DNA of 64,000 nucleotides from Zoogloea sp041914405 (lineage in GTDB: Bacteria > Pseudomonadota > Gammaproteobacteria > Burkholderiales > Rhodocyclaceae), in contig NZ_JAYSDK010000012.1 of assembly GCF_041914405.1 (NCBI RefSeq), positions 61,710 through 125,709 of the forward strand, written 5' to 3'. Under the pieces are notes generated by a model. It did not search any database and was not told the DNA's origin. It saw nothing but the letters and a program-made list of their open reading frames with translations. The position numbers and the translations under genes were made by a program. Position 1 is the stretch's first letter, and the number at the start of each line of letters is the position of its first letter. This document shows positions 19,944 to 27,287 of this stretch, piece by piece.

Positions 19944-20386
19944 AGCGGCAAGGTTTCCCAACCGGCAGGCATGAGCTGGTCACCCAGCGCGAAGATCGCC
20001 TCCTGCTGTTTCTGCCAACCAGCATCCGACCAGAGTTCAAAGTGATCGCCCTGCCCCACCAGATGCACCTGCTTTTCAAATTGAGCGAAGGAGCGCAGCT
20101 CCGGCGCGATGAGGACACGCCCAGCCGCGTCCATCTCCTCGTCGCGGGCAAAACCGACGAGCAGGCGCTTGAGCAAGGCGGAGTGCTGATCGAGGCTGGA
20201 GCCGGCCAGCACCTTGTCACGGATTGGCACCCACGCCGGCGCCGGATAGATCAGCAGGCAACGATGGGGGTGGGCAGTAAGGACGAGTTGATTCTCGGCG
20301 AGCTTCGTCAGCGCGTCCCGATGCCGCGCCGGAATCGCCAGGCGACCCTTCGCATCGAGACTGAGCGCTGCGGCGCCTTGAAACAT
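19940..20386 (-). CDS. mraZ: transcriptional regulator MraZ
   Basis: MraZ is the first gene of most dcw clusters and, in species studied, represses its own operon by binding repeated boxes upstream. The product (148 residues from ATG 20384-20386) has the two copies of the AbrB-like swapped-hairpin motif with the DxxxR signature: LDAKGRLAIPARHRDAL near the N-terminus and MDAAGRVLIAPELRSFA in the second half. Two ATGs are adjacent (20389 and 20386). The GGGGGA ribosome-binding sequence sits almost against the first, so the second has the better spacing. Putative binding boxes lie 35 bp upstream. Confidence 0.95.
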   Translation of the reverse strand: MFQGAAALSLDAKGRLAIPARHRDALTKLAENQLVLTAHPHRCLLIYPAPAWVPIRDKVLAGSSLDQHSALLKRLLVGFARDEEMDAAGRVLIAPELRSFAQFEKQVHLVGQGDHFELWSDAGWQKQQEAIFALGDQLMPAGWETLPL

Positions 20387-20420
20387 CATTCCCCCACTTC
20401 TCCACTCGGATGAACCGGAA

Positions 20421-20460
20421 AAACTCACTTTTTCCCACTTTCATCCACTTCGCCCCACTT
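20421..20460 (-). promoter_or_regulatory. four tandem MraZ boxes, 10-bp period
   Basis: Read on the minus strand, four consecutive 10-bp units each begin AAGTG: AAGTGGGGCG, AAGTGGATGA, AAGTGGGAAA and AAGTGAGTTT. They lie head to tail with no spacing error. MraZ is known to bind repeated GTG/TGGG boxes at about 10-bp spacing in front of its own gene, so this is the probable autorepressor site. Two weaker AGTGG matches follow nearer the start codon (20391-20408). Confidence 0.85.
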
Positions 20461-20485
20461 TAGAGGAAAAGAAATACTCGGTCAA
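20457..20485 (-). promoter_or_regulatory. candidate sigma70 promoter of the dcw cluster
   Basis: On the minus strand TTGACC (20480-20485) is followed after exactly 17 bp by TAAAGT (20457-20462), 5/6 and 4/6 matches to the sigma70 consensus. The -10 element overlaps the first MraZ box, and the predicted start site (about 20450) falls inside the boxes. Bound MraZ would therefore block the promoter. Confidence 0.65.
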
Positions 20486-20720
20486 CTTGACCACCACGTA
20501 AATTTCTTTTGGACACAAGCACTTACAGTTAAGAAGGGCGCAAGACAAATCCGCTTATAAATCAATGCCCATAAGGAGGAATGCAAAAGTGTTGGATCAA
20601 TTCCAACGCCAGCGGAACCTCAACCGACGAGAAAAAACAAGGTGAAATTGCACACCGCCACCCTGCGGGCAGACCGGAAACGGCCCCGCAGGTGGGGAAA
20701 AGTGGAGGAAAAACGTAAGA
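20486..20720. other. intergenic region between rnpB 3' end and the mra promoter
   Basis: No convincing gene is seen here. A stem of TGCGGG with CCCGCA (20664-20690 region) lies just past the rnpB 3' end but lacks a T tract, so any terminator is weak. At 20691-20710 on the plus strand GGTGGGGAAA and AGTGGAGGAA form two 10-bp units resembling MraZ boxes. Confidence 0.4.
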
Positions 20721-21110
20721 TGGGGGAAGCCCGCCGATAAGCCGGGTTTTGTCGAGCAGCCGGATCTGACGATCCAGCCGCCGGGCAATCATTCCTCTGG
20801 TCGACGCGTTACCGCGCCGCTCTAGCAGCCTACCCGGGGACTCCGCGAGCAGCGTCAACGTCCCCCTATTTGGCCTTGCCCCGGATGGGGTTTACCGTGC
20901 CGTCACTGTTGCCAGTGCCGCGGTGGGCTCTTACCCCACCGTTTCACCCTTGCCTGATCTCCGAAGAGCCATCGGCGGTCTGCTCTCTGTTGCACTTTCC
21001 GTCGCTTTCACCCGAGGGCTATGGCGCCCGGCCGTTAGCCGGCATCCTGCTCTATGGGGCCCGGACTTTCCTCGATGCCAAAGCACCGCGATTGCCTGGC
21101 GAACTTCCCG
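20721..21110 (-). ncRNA. rnpB: RNase P RNA, bacterial class A
   Basis: RNase P RNA is the ribozyme that removes tRNA 5' leaders. Read on the minus strand the conserved core is present in order: GAGGAAAGTCCGGGC (P4 5' strand), GCAACAGAGAGCAGACCGCC, GGTAAGAGCCCACCG, GGCAAGGCCAAATAGGGG and ACAAAACCCGGCTTATCGG near the 3' end. The first 12 bases, GGGAAGTTCGCC, pair fully (two G-U pairs) with GGCGGGCTTCCC at the 3' end to form helix P1, which fixes the ends to within a few bases at about 390 nt. Short open frames across this locus are not genes. Confidence 0.96.
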
Positions 21111-21116
21111 GCGCGG

Positions 21117-21122
21117 AGTATA
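21117..21122 (-). promoter_or_regulatory. -10 element of rnpB
   Basis: TATACT on the minus strand lies 7 bp upstream of the P1-defined 5' end of the RNase P RNA, the right distance for a sigma70 -10 box. No good -35 match is seen 16-18 bp upstream. Confidence 0.6.
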
Positions 21123-21151
21123 GCCGCTCAAGCCTTCCTGTGCCCGGAAAA

Positions 21152-21595
21152 TCAGTCCGGATCGCGCAAATCGGCCGCCTGCTCGACCACCCGACCGACC
21201 ACGCAGTCGAGACGGGACATGAAGGCTGGGTCATCCATGCTTCCCCAGGCCGTCAGCGCCTCGCCCACCGAAATCCCAACCTCCAACCTGCCGCAGCCAC
21301 CGCTGCCGTTGCCGACCAGCCCCGGCAAGCGCCCGGCAACCTTGCGCCCGAGACGCCCGCCGCCGGCAAAAACCACCACCACGTCGTCCTTGTTACGGGG
21401 ATCCACCCCCAGGCTGCGCACCCCCACCGCACGCAGGGCGGCACCATGACGCGCCTCGATCTGCTGGACAATTTCCGAATCCTTCCGAGACCGCATATCG
21501 CCGCCATCCGGCCCACGCATCTGGAAATACAACACAGCACCAACCGCCAGAAGGATCAGCACACACAAGCCGATCGCCACTTTTCTCACATCCAT
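21152..21595 (-). CDS. membrane-anchored protein of unknown function, 147 aa
   Basis: The product has a single N-terminal hydrophobic segment (about VAIGLCVLILLAVGAVLYFQ) preceded by a basic residue pair. That is the pattern of an uncleaved signal anchor, with about 120 residues expected in the periplasm. The soluble part contains VDPRNKDDVVVVFAGGGRLG and a glycine-rich stretch, and ends acidic. I recognise no family. It lies upstream of rnpB on the same strand and is divergent from the exported-protein pair at 21.8 kb. The ATG has no clear Shine-Dalgarno, and a TATAAG hexamer lies just upstream, so the true start could be slightly further in. Confidence 0.6.
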   Translation of the reverse strand: MDVRKVAIGLCVLILLAVGAVLYFQMRGPDGGDMRSRKDSEIVQQIEARHGAALRAVGVRSLGVDPRNKDDVVVVFAGGGRLGRKVAGRLPGLVGNGSGGCGRLEVGISVGEALTAWGSMDDPAFMSRLDCVVGRVVEQAADLRDPD

Positions 21596-21804
21596 GACTT
21601 ATACCGTACCCGACAACCCAACTTCGTCCATTCCGACAACAGAACCACCCCGTGCCCCGACGGGCGGGCCAGCCTGCCCCCTTGTCAGCAAATATTGCAA
21701 AAAGCCACTTGCATTACATTTACTTACGTATGTGATCGCCACTCACACACACCACCGCCACCCCGGTGCTGCAATGAAAATGTTCCGTTCCGGAGTCAGA
21801 CACA

Positions 21805-22374
21805 ATGACAACACGACTCGTCCACCACGTGCTGTTGGCCTTCGTTGCCACCACCACCCTGCTTTCCACGCTGCCGGCGAACGCCGATGGCCCACGCGGA
21901 CACGCCCACGGCCCCGGAGGCTTTGCCGGCCCTCGCGGACCGATAGGCAGCCCCGGCTACTGGCACCATGGCCATCACGACGGACGCTGGGGCTGGTGGT
22001 GGGTTGCCGGTGCGACCTGGCTATTCTACCCGCAGCCGATCTACCCCTACCCGCCGGTCGTGGTCCAGCAATCACCTGAACCCGTGGTCGTACAACCGGC
22101 TCCCCAGCCTGTCGCCCAGAACTGGTACTACTGCGACAGCGCGAAGGCCTACTACCCCTACGTGCAGAGCTGCGCGGAGGGCTGGCGCAGCGTACCTGCG
22201 ACACCGCCAGCCAGCACTCCAGCCCCCTCCAGCCCCCAAAGCAACTGGTACTACTGCGACAGCGCCAAGGCCTACTATCCCTACGTTCAGAGTTGCCCCG
22301 AAGGCTGGCGCGCCACCCCTGCCTCGGCGCCGGCCGCCAATACAGCCCCCACGGTCCCCGGAGGTGCCCAATGA
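21805..22374 (+). CDS. exported protein with two YYC...YPYV..C repeats, function unknown
   Basis: The first 27 residues (MTTRLVHHVLLAFVATTTLL, then STLPANA) form a Sec signal peptide with cleavage expected after ANA. A glycine/histidine-rich segment and a Trp-rich, hydrophobic segment (WGWWWVAGATWLFYPQP) follow, then a Pro/Val-rich linker. Residues 106-128 and 147-169 are near-identical 23-residue repeats with the pattern NWYYCDSAKAYYPYV..C.EGWR. Each holds two cysteines, so an intra-repeat disulfide is plausible in the periplasm. Such short YYC motif repeats occur in exported proteobacterial proteins, but I know no function. The stop overlaps the next ATG (ATGA), linking it to the lipoprotein gene. 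Confidence 0.75.
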   Translation: MTTRLVHHVLLAFVATTTLLSTLPANADGPRGHAHGPGGFAGPRGPIGSPGYWHHGHHDGRWGWWWVAGATWLFYPQPIYPYPPVVVQQSPEPVVVQPAPQPVAQNWYYCDSAKAYYPYVQSCAEGWRSVPATPPASTPAPSSPQSNWYYCDSAKAYYPYVQSCPEGWRATPASAPAANTAPTVPGGAQ

Positions 22375-22844
22375 AAGCCGCTTTCGCCCTGCTCCCACTT
22401 ATCCTGCTGAGCGCATGCGCCAGCCTGCCCAGCGGCCCCCGCGTCGCCGTCATGCCAGCCCCCGGCAAGCCTTTCGACCTGTTCGTCGCCGAGGACCGGC
22501 AGTGCCGCGCCTTCGCCGAGCAGTCCATCGGCACCGCCCCGCAGGATCTGGCCGCCCAGAACGTGATCAACAATGCCGCCGTGGGCACCGCTGTCGGCGC
22601 GGCGGTCGGCGCGCTGGGCGGCGGCCACAACGGTGCGGCGACGGGGGCCGCAGTCGGCATGGTGGCGGGCACCGCCAGCGGCGCATCCCAGGCGGGCTAT
22701 GCTGGCGCCGACGCCCAGCGCCGCTACGACATTGCCTACCAGCAATGCATGTACGCCAAGGGTAATCAGCTGCCGGGCTATGGCTACCGGCAAGCCCCAT
22801 CGAACGCTCCCAGCTACTATTACCCGCCTCCGCCGCCGCGATGA
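22371..22844 (+). CDS. glycine-zipper lipoprotein, function unknown
   Basis: The product is 157 residues. The N-terminus MKAAFALLPLILLSACASL is a lipoprotein signal with lipobox LSAC, giving lipidation at Cys16. The centre contains a glycine-zipper stretch (GTAVGAAVGALGGGHNGAAT, then GAAVGMVAGTASG), a pattern seen in small outer-membrane-associated or membrane-inserting proteins. A segment with RRYDIAYQQCMYAKGNQLPGY and a tyrosine/proline tail follow. It overlaps the upstream exported-protein gene by 4 bp, so the two are probably made together. No specific role can be assigned. Confidence 0.8.
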   Translation: MKAAFALLPLILLSACASLPSGPRVAVMPAPGKPFDLFVAEDRQCRAFAEQSIGTAPQDLAAQNVINNAAVGTAVGAAVGALGGGHNGAATGAAVGMVAGTASGASQAGYAGADAQRRYDIAYQQCMYAKGNQLPGYGYRQAPSNAPSYYYPPPPPR

Positions 22845-22909
22845 CTGGGGCCCGCCGCGGATGACTTCCCCTGCGCCGTCCGGCACAATCCGGCGCAGGA
22901 GAACCTTGC

Positions 22910-24073
22910 ATGAAATTCGATGTACTCGTCGTAGGCGCCGGACTCGCCGGCGCCGCCTTTGCTGCCGCATTGCGCGGTAGCAGCCTGAAGATCGGGATTG
23001 TCGAAGCCCGCCCGCCCTACCGGCCTTCCGGCTGGGATCCGCGCATCTACGCGATCAGCCCCAGCAATGTGGACTTCCTGACCGGCATCGGCATCTGGCC
23101 GCACCTGGACACCAGCCGCATTGCAGCGGTCTATGACATGGAAGTCCATGGCGACGCCGGCGGACGCCTGGACCTCTCCGCCTATGACTGCGGCCTGCGA
23201 GAACTGGCCTGGATCGTCGAATCCAGCCTGATGCAGCAGGAACTGTGGGAAACCGTCAAACGCCAGCACAATGTCACCCTGCTGTGTCCGGCGGAGCCAT
23301 CGGCCCTGGCGATGGACGACGATGCCGCACGATTGACGCTGGCCGATGGGCGACGCCTGGAGACGCGCCTGATCGTCGCCGCCGACGGCCGGGACTCCTG
23401 GGTCCGCGAGGCTGCCGGCATCGACGCACGCAATACGCCCTACGGCGAAAAAGGCGTGGTCGCCAACTTCCGCTGCGAAAAACCCCACCAAAACACGGCC
23501 TTTCAGTGGTTCCGCAAGGACGGCATCCTCGCCTACCTGCCCCTGCCTGAGCAGCAGATGTCGATGGTGTGGTCCGCGCCGGATGCCCTCGCCGACGAAC
23601 TGGTCAGCCTGTCGCCCGCGGAATTGTGCGCCCGTGTCGCCGAAGCTGGCGGATACCGCCTCGGCGCCCTCGAACTGATCACGCCCGCAGCTGCTTTCGC
23701 ACTGCGCCTGATGCGCGTCGAAACCGTCGTGCGGCCTCGCCTGGCGCTCATCGGCGACGCCGCCCACGCGATCCACCCCCTGTCCGGACATGGCATCAAC
23801 CTCGGTTATCAAGACGCCCGCGTGCTGGCCGAACAACTGGCCACGCTGCCAGCGTGGCGCGACCCAGGCGAGTTATCGATCCTGCGCGCTTATGCCCGCG
23901 CCCGCGCCGAGGAGACCGCGCTACTCCAGTACACCACGCACGGCCTCAATCGCCTGTTCAAGCCTGCCGACCCGCTTTTGTCCGGGCTGCGCAACTTCGG
24001 TCTGAACCTCACCAACCGCCTGCCGGTCGTACGCAATGCGCTGATGCGCTATGCCATTGCCGGCCGGTTCTGA
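22910..24073 (+). CDS. FAD-dependent UbiH/UbiF/Coq6-family hydroxylase
   Basis: This 387-residue flavoprotein has the FAD-binding GxGxxG motif VVGAGLAGAAFAAAL at the N-terminus, the family DG motif IVAADGRDSWVREAAG near residue 165, and the second FAD motif LIGDAAHAIHPLSGHGINLG near 280. It belongs to the class that hydroxylates the ubiquinone ring at C1, C5 or C6 (UbiH, UbiI, UbiF, UbiM). Which position it acts on cannot be told from motifs alone. AGGAGA seven bases upstream supports the ATG. It lies 40 bp before dsbC and could share a transcript with it. Confidence 0.9.
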   Translation: MKFDVLVVGAGLAGAAFAAALRGSSLKIGIVEARPPYRPSGWDPRIYAISPSNVDFLTGIGIWPHLDTSRIAAVYDMEVHGDAGGRLDLSAYDCGLRELAWIVESSLMQQELWETVKRQHNVTLLCPAEPSALAMDDDAARLTLADGRRLETRLIVAADGRDSWVREAAGIDARNTPYGEKGVVANFRCEKPHQNTAFQWFRKDGILAYLPLPEQQMSMVWSAPDALADELVSLSPAELCARVAEAGGYRLGALELITPAAAFALRLMRVETVVRPRLALIGDAAHAIHPLSGHGINLGYQDARVLAEQLATLPAWRDPGELSILRAYARARAEETALLQYTTHGLNRLFKPADPLLSGLRNFGLNLTNRLPVVRNALMRYAIAGRF

Positions 24074-24113
24074 ACCCTGCCGCCCCTGAACCTGTAGTTC
24101 CTGGAGATCCCGG

Positions 24114-24842
24114 ATGAAATTCCCCTTCGTACGCTCGCTGCTCGCCTCCCTTTTTCTAGCAGCGGGTGTCGCCCACGCAGCCGACGAAGCCTCGGTCAAG
24201 AAAAGCCTGGAGAGCTTCCTCAACGCCCCGGCCGTCGACAGCGTCAAGAAAACCCCCTACGGCAACCTGTACGAAGTGGTGCTCAAATCCGGTGAGCTGC
24301 TGTACACCGACGCTGGCGTCAGCTTCATCATCGACGGCAGCCTGATCGACGCCAAGACGCGCAAGAATGTGACCCAGGCCCGCCTGGCCCAGTTGATGAA
24401 GATCGACTTCGGCACGCTGCCGCTGGATAACGCCATCAAGCAGGTGCGCGGCAACGGCAAGCGCGTGATCGCCACTTTCGAGGACCCCAACTGCGGCTAC
24501 TGCAAGCGCCTTGCCAAGGATATGCAAGGCCTCAAGGACGCCACCGTTTACACCTTCCTGTATCCGATCCTGAGCCCGGACTCCACCGAGAAGTCGAAGA
24601 ACATCTGGTGCGCCAAGGACCGTGCCGCTGCCTGGAATGACTGGATGACCGCCGCCAAGGTGCCGCCGACCGCCGCCGCCAGCTGCGACACCAGCGCCAT
24701 CGACCGCAACGTGAGTCTGGGCCAGAAACTTAAGGTCAGTGGCACGCCAACCATCTTCACCGCCGACGGCAACCGCCTGCCGGGTGCCGTGCCCTTGGCC
24801 CAGCTTGAACAGGCCATGACCCAGGCCGCCAGCGGCAAGTGA
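24114..24842 (+). CDS. dsbC: periplasmic disulfide isomerase DsbC/DsbG family
   Basis: The 242-residue protein starts with a Sec signal peptide ending near AGVAHAADE. It has the DsbC N-terminal dimerization domain (to about residue 95) and a thioredoxin fold with the active site EDPNCGYCKRLAKDM. The CGYC sequence is the DsbC active site, and the cis-proline loop is seen in GTPTIF. It also has the DsbC-type second pair, NIWCAKD and ASCDTS. It isomerizes wrong disulfides and is kept reduced by DsbD. GGAG seven bases upstream supports the start. Confidence 0.95.
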   Translation: MKFPFVRSLLASLFLAAGVAHAADEASVKKSLESFLNAPAVDSVKKTPYGNLYEVVLKSGELLYTDAGVSFIIDGSLIDAKTRKNVTQARLAQLMKIDFGTLPLDNAIKQVRGNGKRVIATFEDPNCGYCKRLAKDMQGLKDATVYTFLYPILSPDSTEKSKNIWCAKDRAAAWNDWMTAAKVPPTAAASCDTSAIDRNVSLGQKLKVSGTPTIFTADGNRLPGAVPLAQLEQAMTQAASGK

Positions 24843-24850
24843 GACCAGGC

Positions 24851-24868
24851 GGGGCCTCGCCCCTGTTT
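24851..24868 (+). terminator. possible weak terminator after dsbC
   Basis: GGGGC-CTC-GCCCC forms a 5-bp GC stem followed by TGTTT. It sits in the 25-bp gap between dsbC and the convergent EAL gene and is too short to be certain. Confidence 0.35.
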
Positions 24869-25716
24869 CAGGCAGCGGCGCGCCGGCGGCGCGGCCTGAC
24901 AATGGGCTGGCAGGCCGTCGACGGCTGGCCGAACAGATAGCCCTGCAGCCAGTCCACGCCGGCATCCCGAGCCACATCCAGTTGCAGTGGATGTTCGATG
25001 CACTGGCATGCCACCTGTGCCCCCAGGCGGCGGATCTCCTCGACCAGATCGGTCATGACCTTCCTTGCCAGGCTCAGGTGGCCGGAATGGCCGATCAGGC
25101 TGCGATCCAGCTTGACGACGTCCGGCGCCAGCGTTTCGAGGCGCTCCAAGTCGGAGGTATGGCGCCCGAAATTATCGATGGCGATCCGATAGCCGCGCTC
25201 CCGGTAGCCGGCGATAGCTCGCAGCAAACCCGGCAGGGCCTCGAAACCATCATCCGACACCTCCAGCACGATGCGGTCCGGCGTCAGGCCGCAACGGGCC
25301 AGGATGGACTCGAAGACATGCCCATGGTGCTCACGGATCGTCCGCAGATGCTGGGGATGCACATTCAGGGACAGGAAGCCACCGTGCTGGTTGCGCTCCT
25401 GCAGGAAGTTCAGTGCATGCAGGGTACGCGCCAGCCGGTCGAGGTGTACCAGTTCGGCATCATCACGGGCGTCAAGGAACACCGCTTGCGGCGAAAGGCC
25501 GACCGCATCCCCTTCCAGCACTTCCAGATGGGCCTCGTGGCCAAGCACGCGATCGCCCTCCCGTGCCATCACCGGCTGGAACAGCGTCCCCAGCAGCATC
25601 GAGCCGAAGCGCGCCCGCACCCGCCCCTCTGAGATAACGAAGCTCTGCTCCGGTGCCGACGGGCAGGCCAGCTGGTTACGCTTGTTGAAGTAATGGACGA
25701 GTTCGGTGAGGGGCAC
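24868..25716 (-). CDS. degenerate EAL-domain protein, probably non-catalytic
   Basis: The 282-residue product is a single EAL (c-di-GMP phosphodiesterase) fold, but several catalytic positions are altered. GHEAHLEV stands where EALxR is expected, EVSDDG replaces ELTES, and the DDFG metal motif reads IDNFG. AEGVE is replaced by CQCIE. The KLDRSLI lysine, the LSLNVHP asparagine and DWLQGYLFGQP are kept. This pattern fits a c-di-GMP receptor or a protein-interaction module, not an enzyme. I use GTG 25714-25716 because GGAG lies six bases upstream. An upstream open frame to 25851 looks non-coding. It is downstream of mltA on the same strand. Confidence 0.85.
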   Translation of the reverse strand: MPLTELVHYFNKRNQLACPSAPEQSFVISEGRVRARFGSMLLGTLFQPVMAREGDRVLGHEAHLEVLEGDAVGLSPQAVFLDARDDAELVHLDRLARTLHALNFLQERNQHGGFLSLNVHPQHLRTIREHHGHVFESILARCGLTPDRIVLEVSDDGFEALPGLLRAIAGYRERGYRIAIDNFGRHTSDLERLETLAPDVVKLDRSLIGHSGHLSLARKVMTDLVEEIRRLGAQVACQCIEHPLQLDVARDAGVDWLQGYLFGQPSTACQPIVRPRRRRAAA

Positions 25717-25851
25717 GATGTTCTCCCGCGAGTGAATCCTGCGGCGCCGGCAGCCGGCTCCAAACCGGAGGACGATACCGACGCCCCCCATGCCAGCCAA
25801 CCATGAAATAACGCAAAACTTATTCCCGGCTGCGACCACCTCCGCGAGCAC

Positions 25852-27093
25852 TCAACGGGGAATCTGGTCCCGCGGCCACAGCACCCACATTTCGCCCTTC
25901 TGGCGCATCCGCCCGGCCTGCACGCCCGCTTCGGCGCCAAAGCCCCAGAAGAAGTCCCCGCGTACACCACCCTTGATCGCGCTGCCGGTATCCTGGGCCA
26001 GCATCAGGCGGCGCAAGGGCTGCTGACTGTTGGGGTAGGTCGTCGACAAAAACACTGGCGCCCCCAGCGGCACGCTGCGTGGATCCACCGCCATGCTGCG
26101 CCCTTCTGTCAGCGGCTGGCCGATGGCCCCGACCGGCCCGCCGGCAGAACTGGCCACCTCCCGGAAGAAGATGTAGCTCGGATTGGCGTTGAGCAACTCC
26201 TGCAGACGTGCCGGGTTGGCCCGCGCCCAGTTCTTGATCCCGTCCATCGAGGCCTGCTCCATCTTCAGCTCACCTCGATCCACCAGCCAGCGCCCTATCG
26301 ACTGATAAGCGTAGCCATTGGTATCGGCATACGCCAGGCGAACCACACCGCCGTCCGGCAGCTGCACACGCCCAGAACCCTGCACCTGCAGAAAGAACAG
26401 CTCGATGGGATCTTCCGCATAGAGGATCGTCTTGCCCGCGAACTTGTCCGGCTGGCGCGCCATGTCGCTGCGGGAGAAATACGGGACAACCTTGTTGCCA
26501 ACCAGGCGGCCGCGCACCCGCTGCCCCTTCAATTCCGGAAAGAGATCACCCAGCTCGATGGTCAGCAGATCCTCCGGAACCCCCAGCACCGGCCACTGAA
26601 AAGCCTTCGAGCGGGTCCGGCTGCCCTTGATCAGCGGCTCGTAGTAACCCGTCACCAAGCCCTCATGGGTGCCGTCGGGATTGACGACTCGCCAAGGATT
26701 AAAACGGGCCTCCATGAAGCTCCGCACCGCTGACGCGCTTGGGGTCGTGCCCAGGGATCTTGCCGCATCGCAGGGCACCTGCCACACGGGCTGGCGTGCC
26801 AGCGCCCGGCAGGACGCCAGGAAGGCGGGCCAGGCCTCGTCCAGGGCGTCACTGCTCCAGCCGGGCAGATCGGACCAGGACGATGACAGCAGCGGCCGGC
26901 TCAATGCCTGTGGCACGACACCACCACTACGGGCGGCCGGGGCCGCAGCGGGAGGCGCAGCTGAAGGCGTCACGGAAGGCGTATGGGCGCATTTGGCGCA
27001 ACCGGCATCGCTGACCGGCTTGGGAGCGCTTGCACAAGCGGCCAGCAGGGATGAAACCAGAACTACGGACAGACGGGGAAAAGCGCGGAACAT
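25852..27093 (-). CDS. mltA: membrane-bound lytic murein transglycosylase A
   Basis: MltA is an outer-membrane lipoprotein that cleaves peptidoglycan glycan strands to 1,6-anhydro products. The 413-residue sequence has a lipobox (SLLAACASAP, Cys20) and an alanine/proline linker. The MltA barrel domain follows (GLVTGYYEPLIKG, LYAEDPIELFFLQVQGSG, YADTNGYAYQSIGRWLVD), then the 3D domain ending in MLAQDTGSAIKGGVRGDFFW with the catalytic aspartate. Its promoter region is shared with the divergent small-peptide gene at 27177. Confidence 0.96.
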   Translation of the reverse strand: MFRAFPRLSVVLVSSLLAACASAPKPVSDAGCAKCAHTPSVTPSAAPPAAAPAARSGGVVPQALSRPLLSSSWSDLPGWSSDALDEAWPAFLASCRALARQPVWQVPCDAARSLGTTPSASAVRSFMEARFNPWRVVNPDGTHEGLVTGYYEPLIKGSRTRSKAFQWPVLGVPEDLLTIELGDLFPELKGQRVRGRLVGNKVVPYFSRSDMARQPDKFAGKTILYAEDPIELFFLQVQGSGRVQLPDGGVVRLAYADTNGYAYQSIGRWLVDRGELKMEQASMDGIKNWARANPARLQELLNANPSYIFFREVASSAGGPVGAIGQPLTEGRSMAVDPRSVPLGAPVFLSTTYPNSQQPLRRLMLAQDTGSAIKGGVRGDFFWGFGAEAGVQAGRMRQKGEMWVLWPRDQIPR

Positions 27094-27176
27094 GGATGGA
27101 GTACACTCACGGCTTGCAGAACAACCATTTCAGTATAACCACCGGTTCGCCGGCCGGGCGCACAGAAGGACACTCC

Positions 27177-27287
27177 ATGTGGTTGATCGGTCTTGAACTC
27201 GGCGTTGTCGCCGTGCTGCTCGCCATCGTCGGACTGGCCCTGCGCAGCCCCCGGCACAAGGATTCGGATCCCCCTCCCCATGACTGA
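27177..27287 (+). CDS. 36-residue single-pass membrane peptide coupled to the downstream ATPase
   Basis: This short ORF begins MWLIGLELGVVAVLLAIVGL and ends with a hydrophilic tail RSPRHKDSDPPPHD. It is one membrane helix with a short, probably cytoplasmic, C-terminus. A GAAGGA Shine-Dalgarno lies seven bases before the ATG, and its stop lies 5 bp inside the start of the ATPase gene. Translation of the two is therefore likely coupled. It resembles no family I can name. The good ribosome site and overlap argue that it is real. Confidence 0.6.
   Translation: MWLIGLELGVVAVLLAIVGLALRSPRHKDSDPPPHD

Noticed and set aside
20870..21808. open frames across the RNase P RNA locus
   Set aside because: The conserved rnpB core and closed P1 helix explain this sequence. 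The frames have no coding features.
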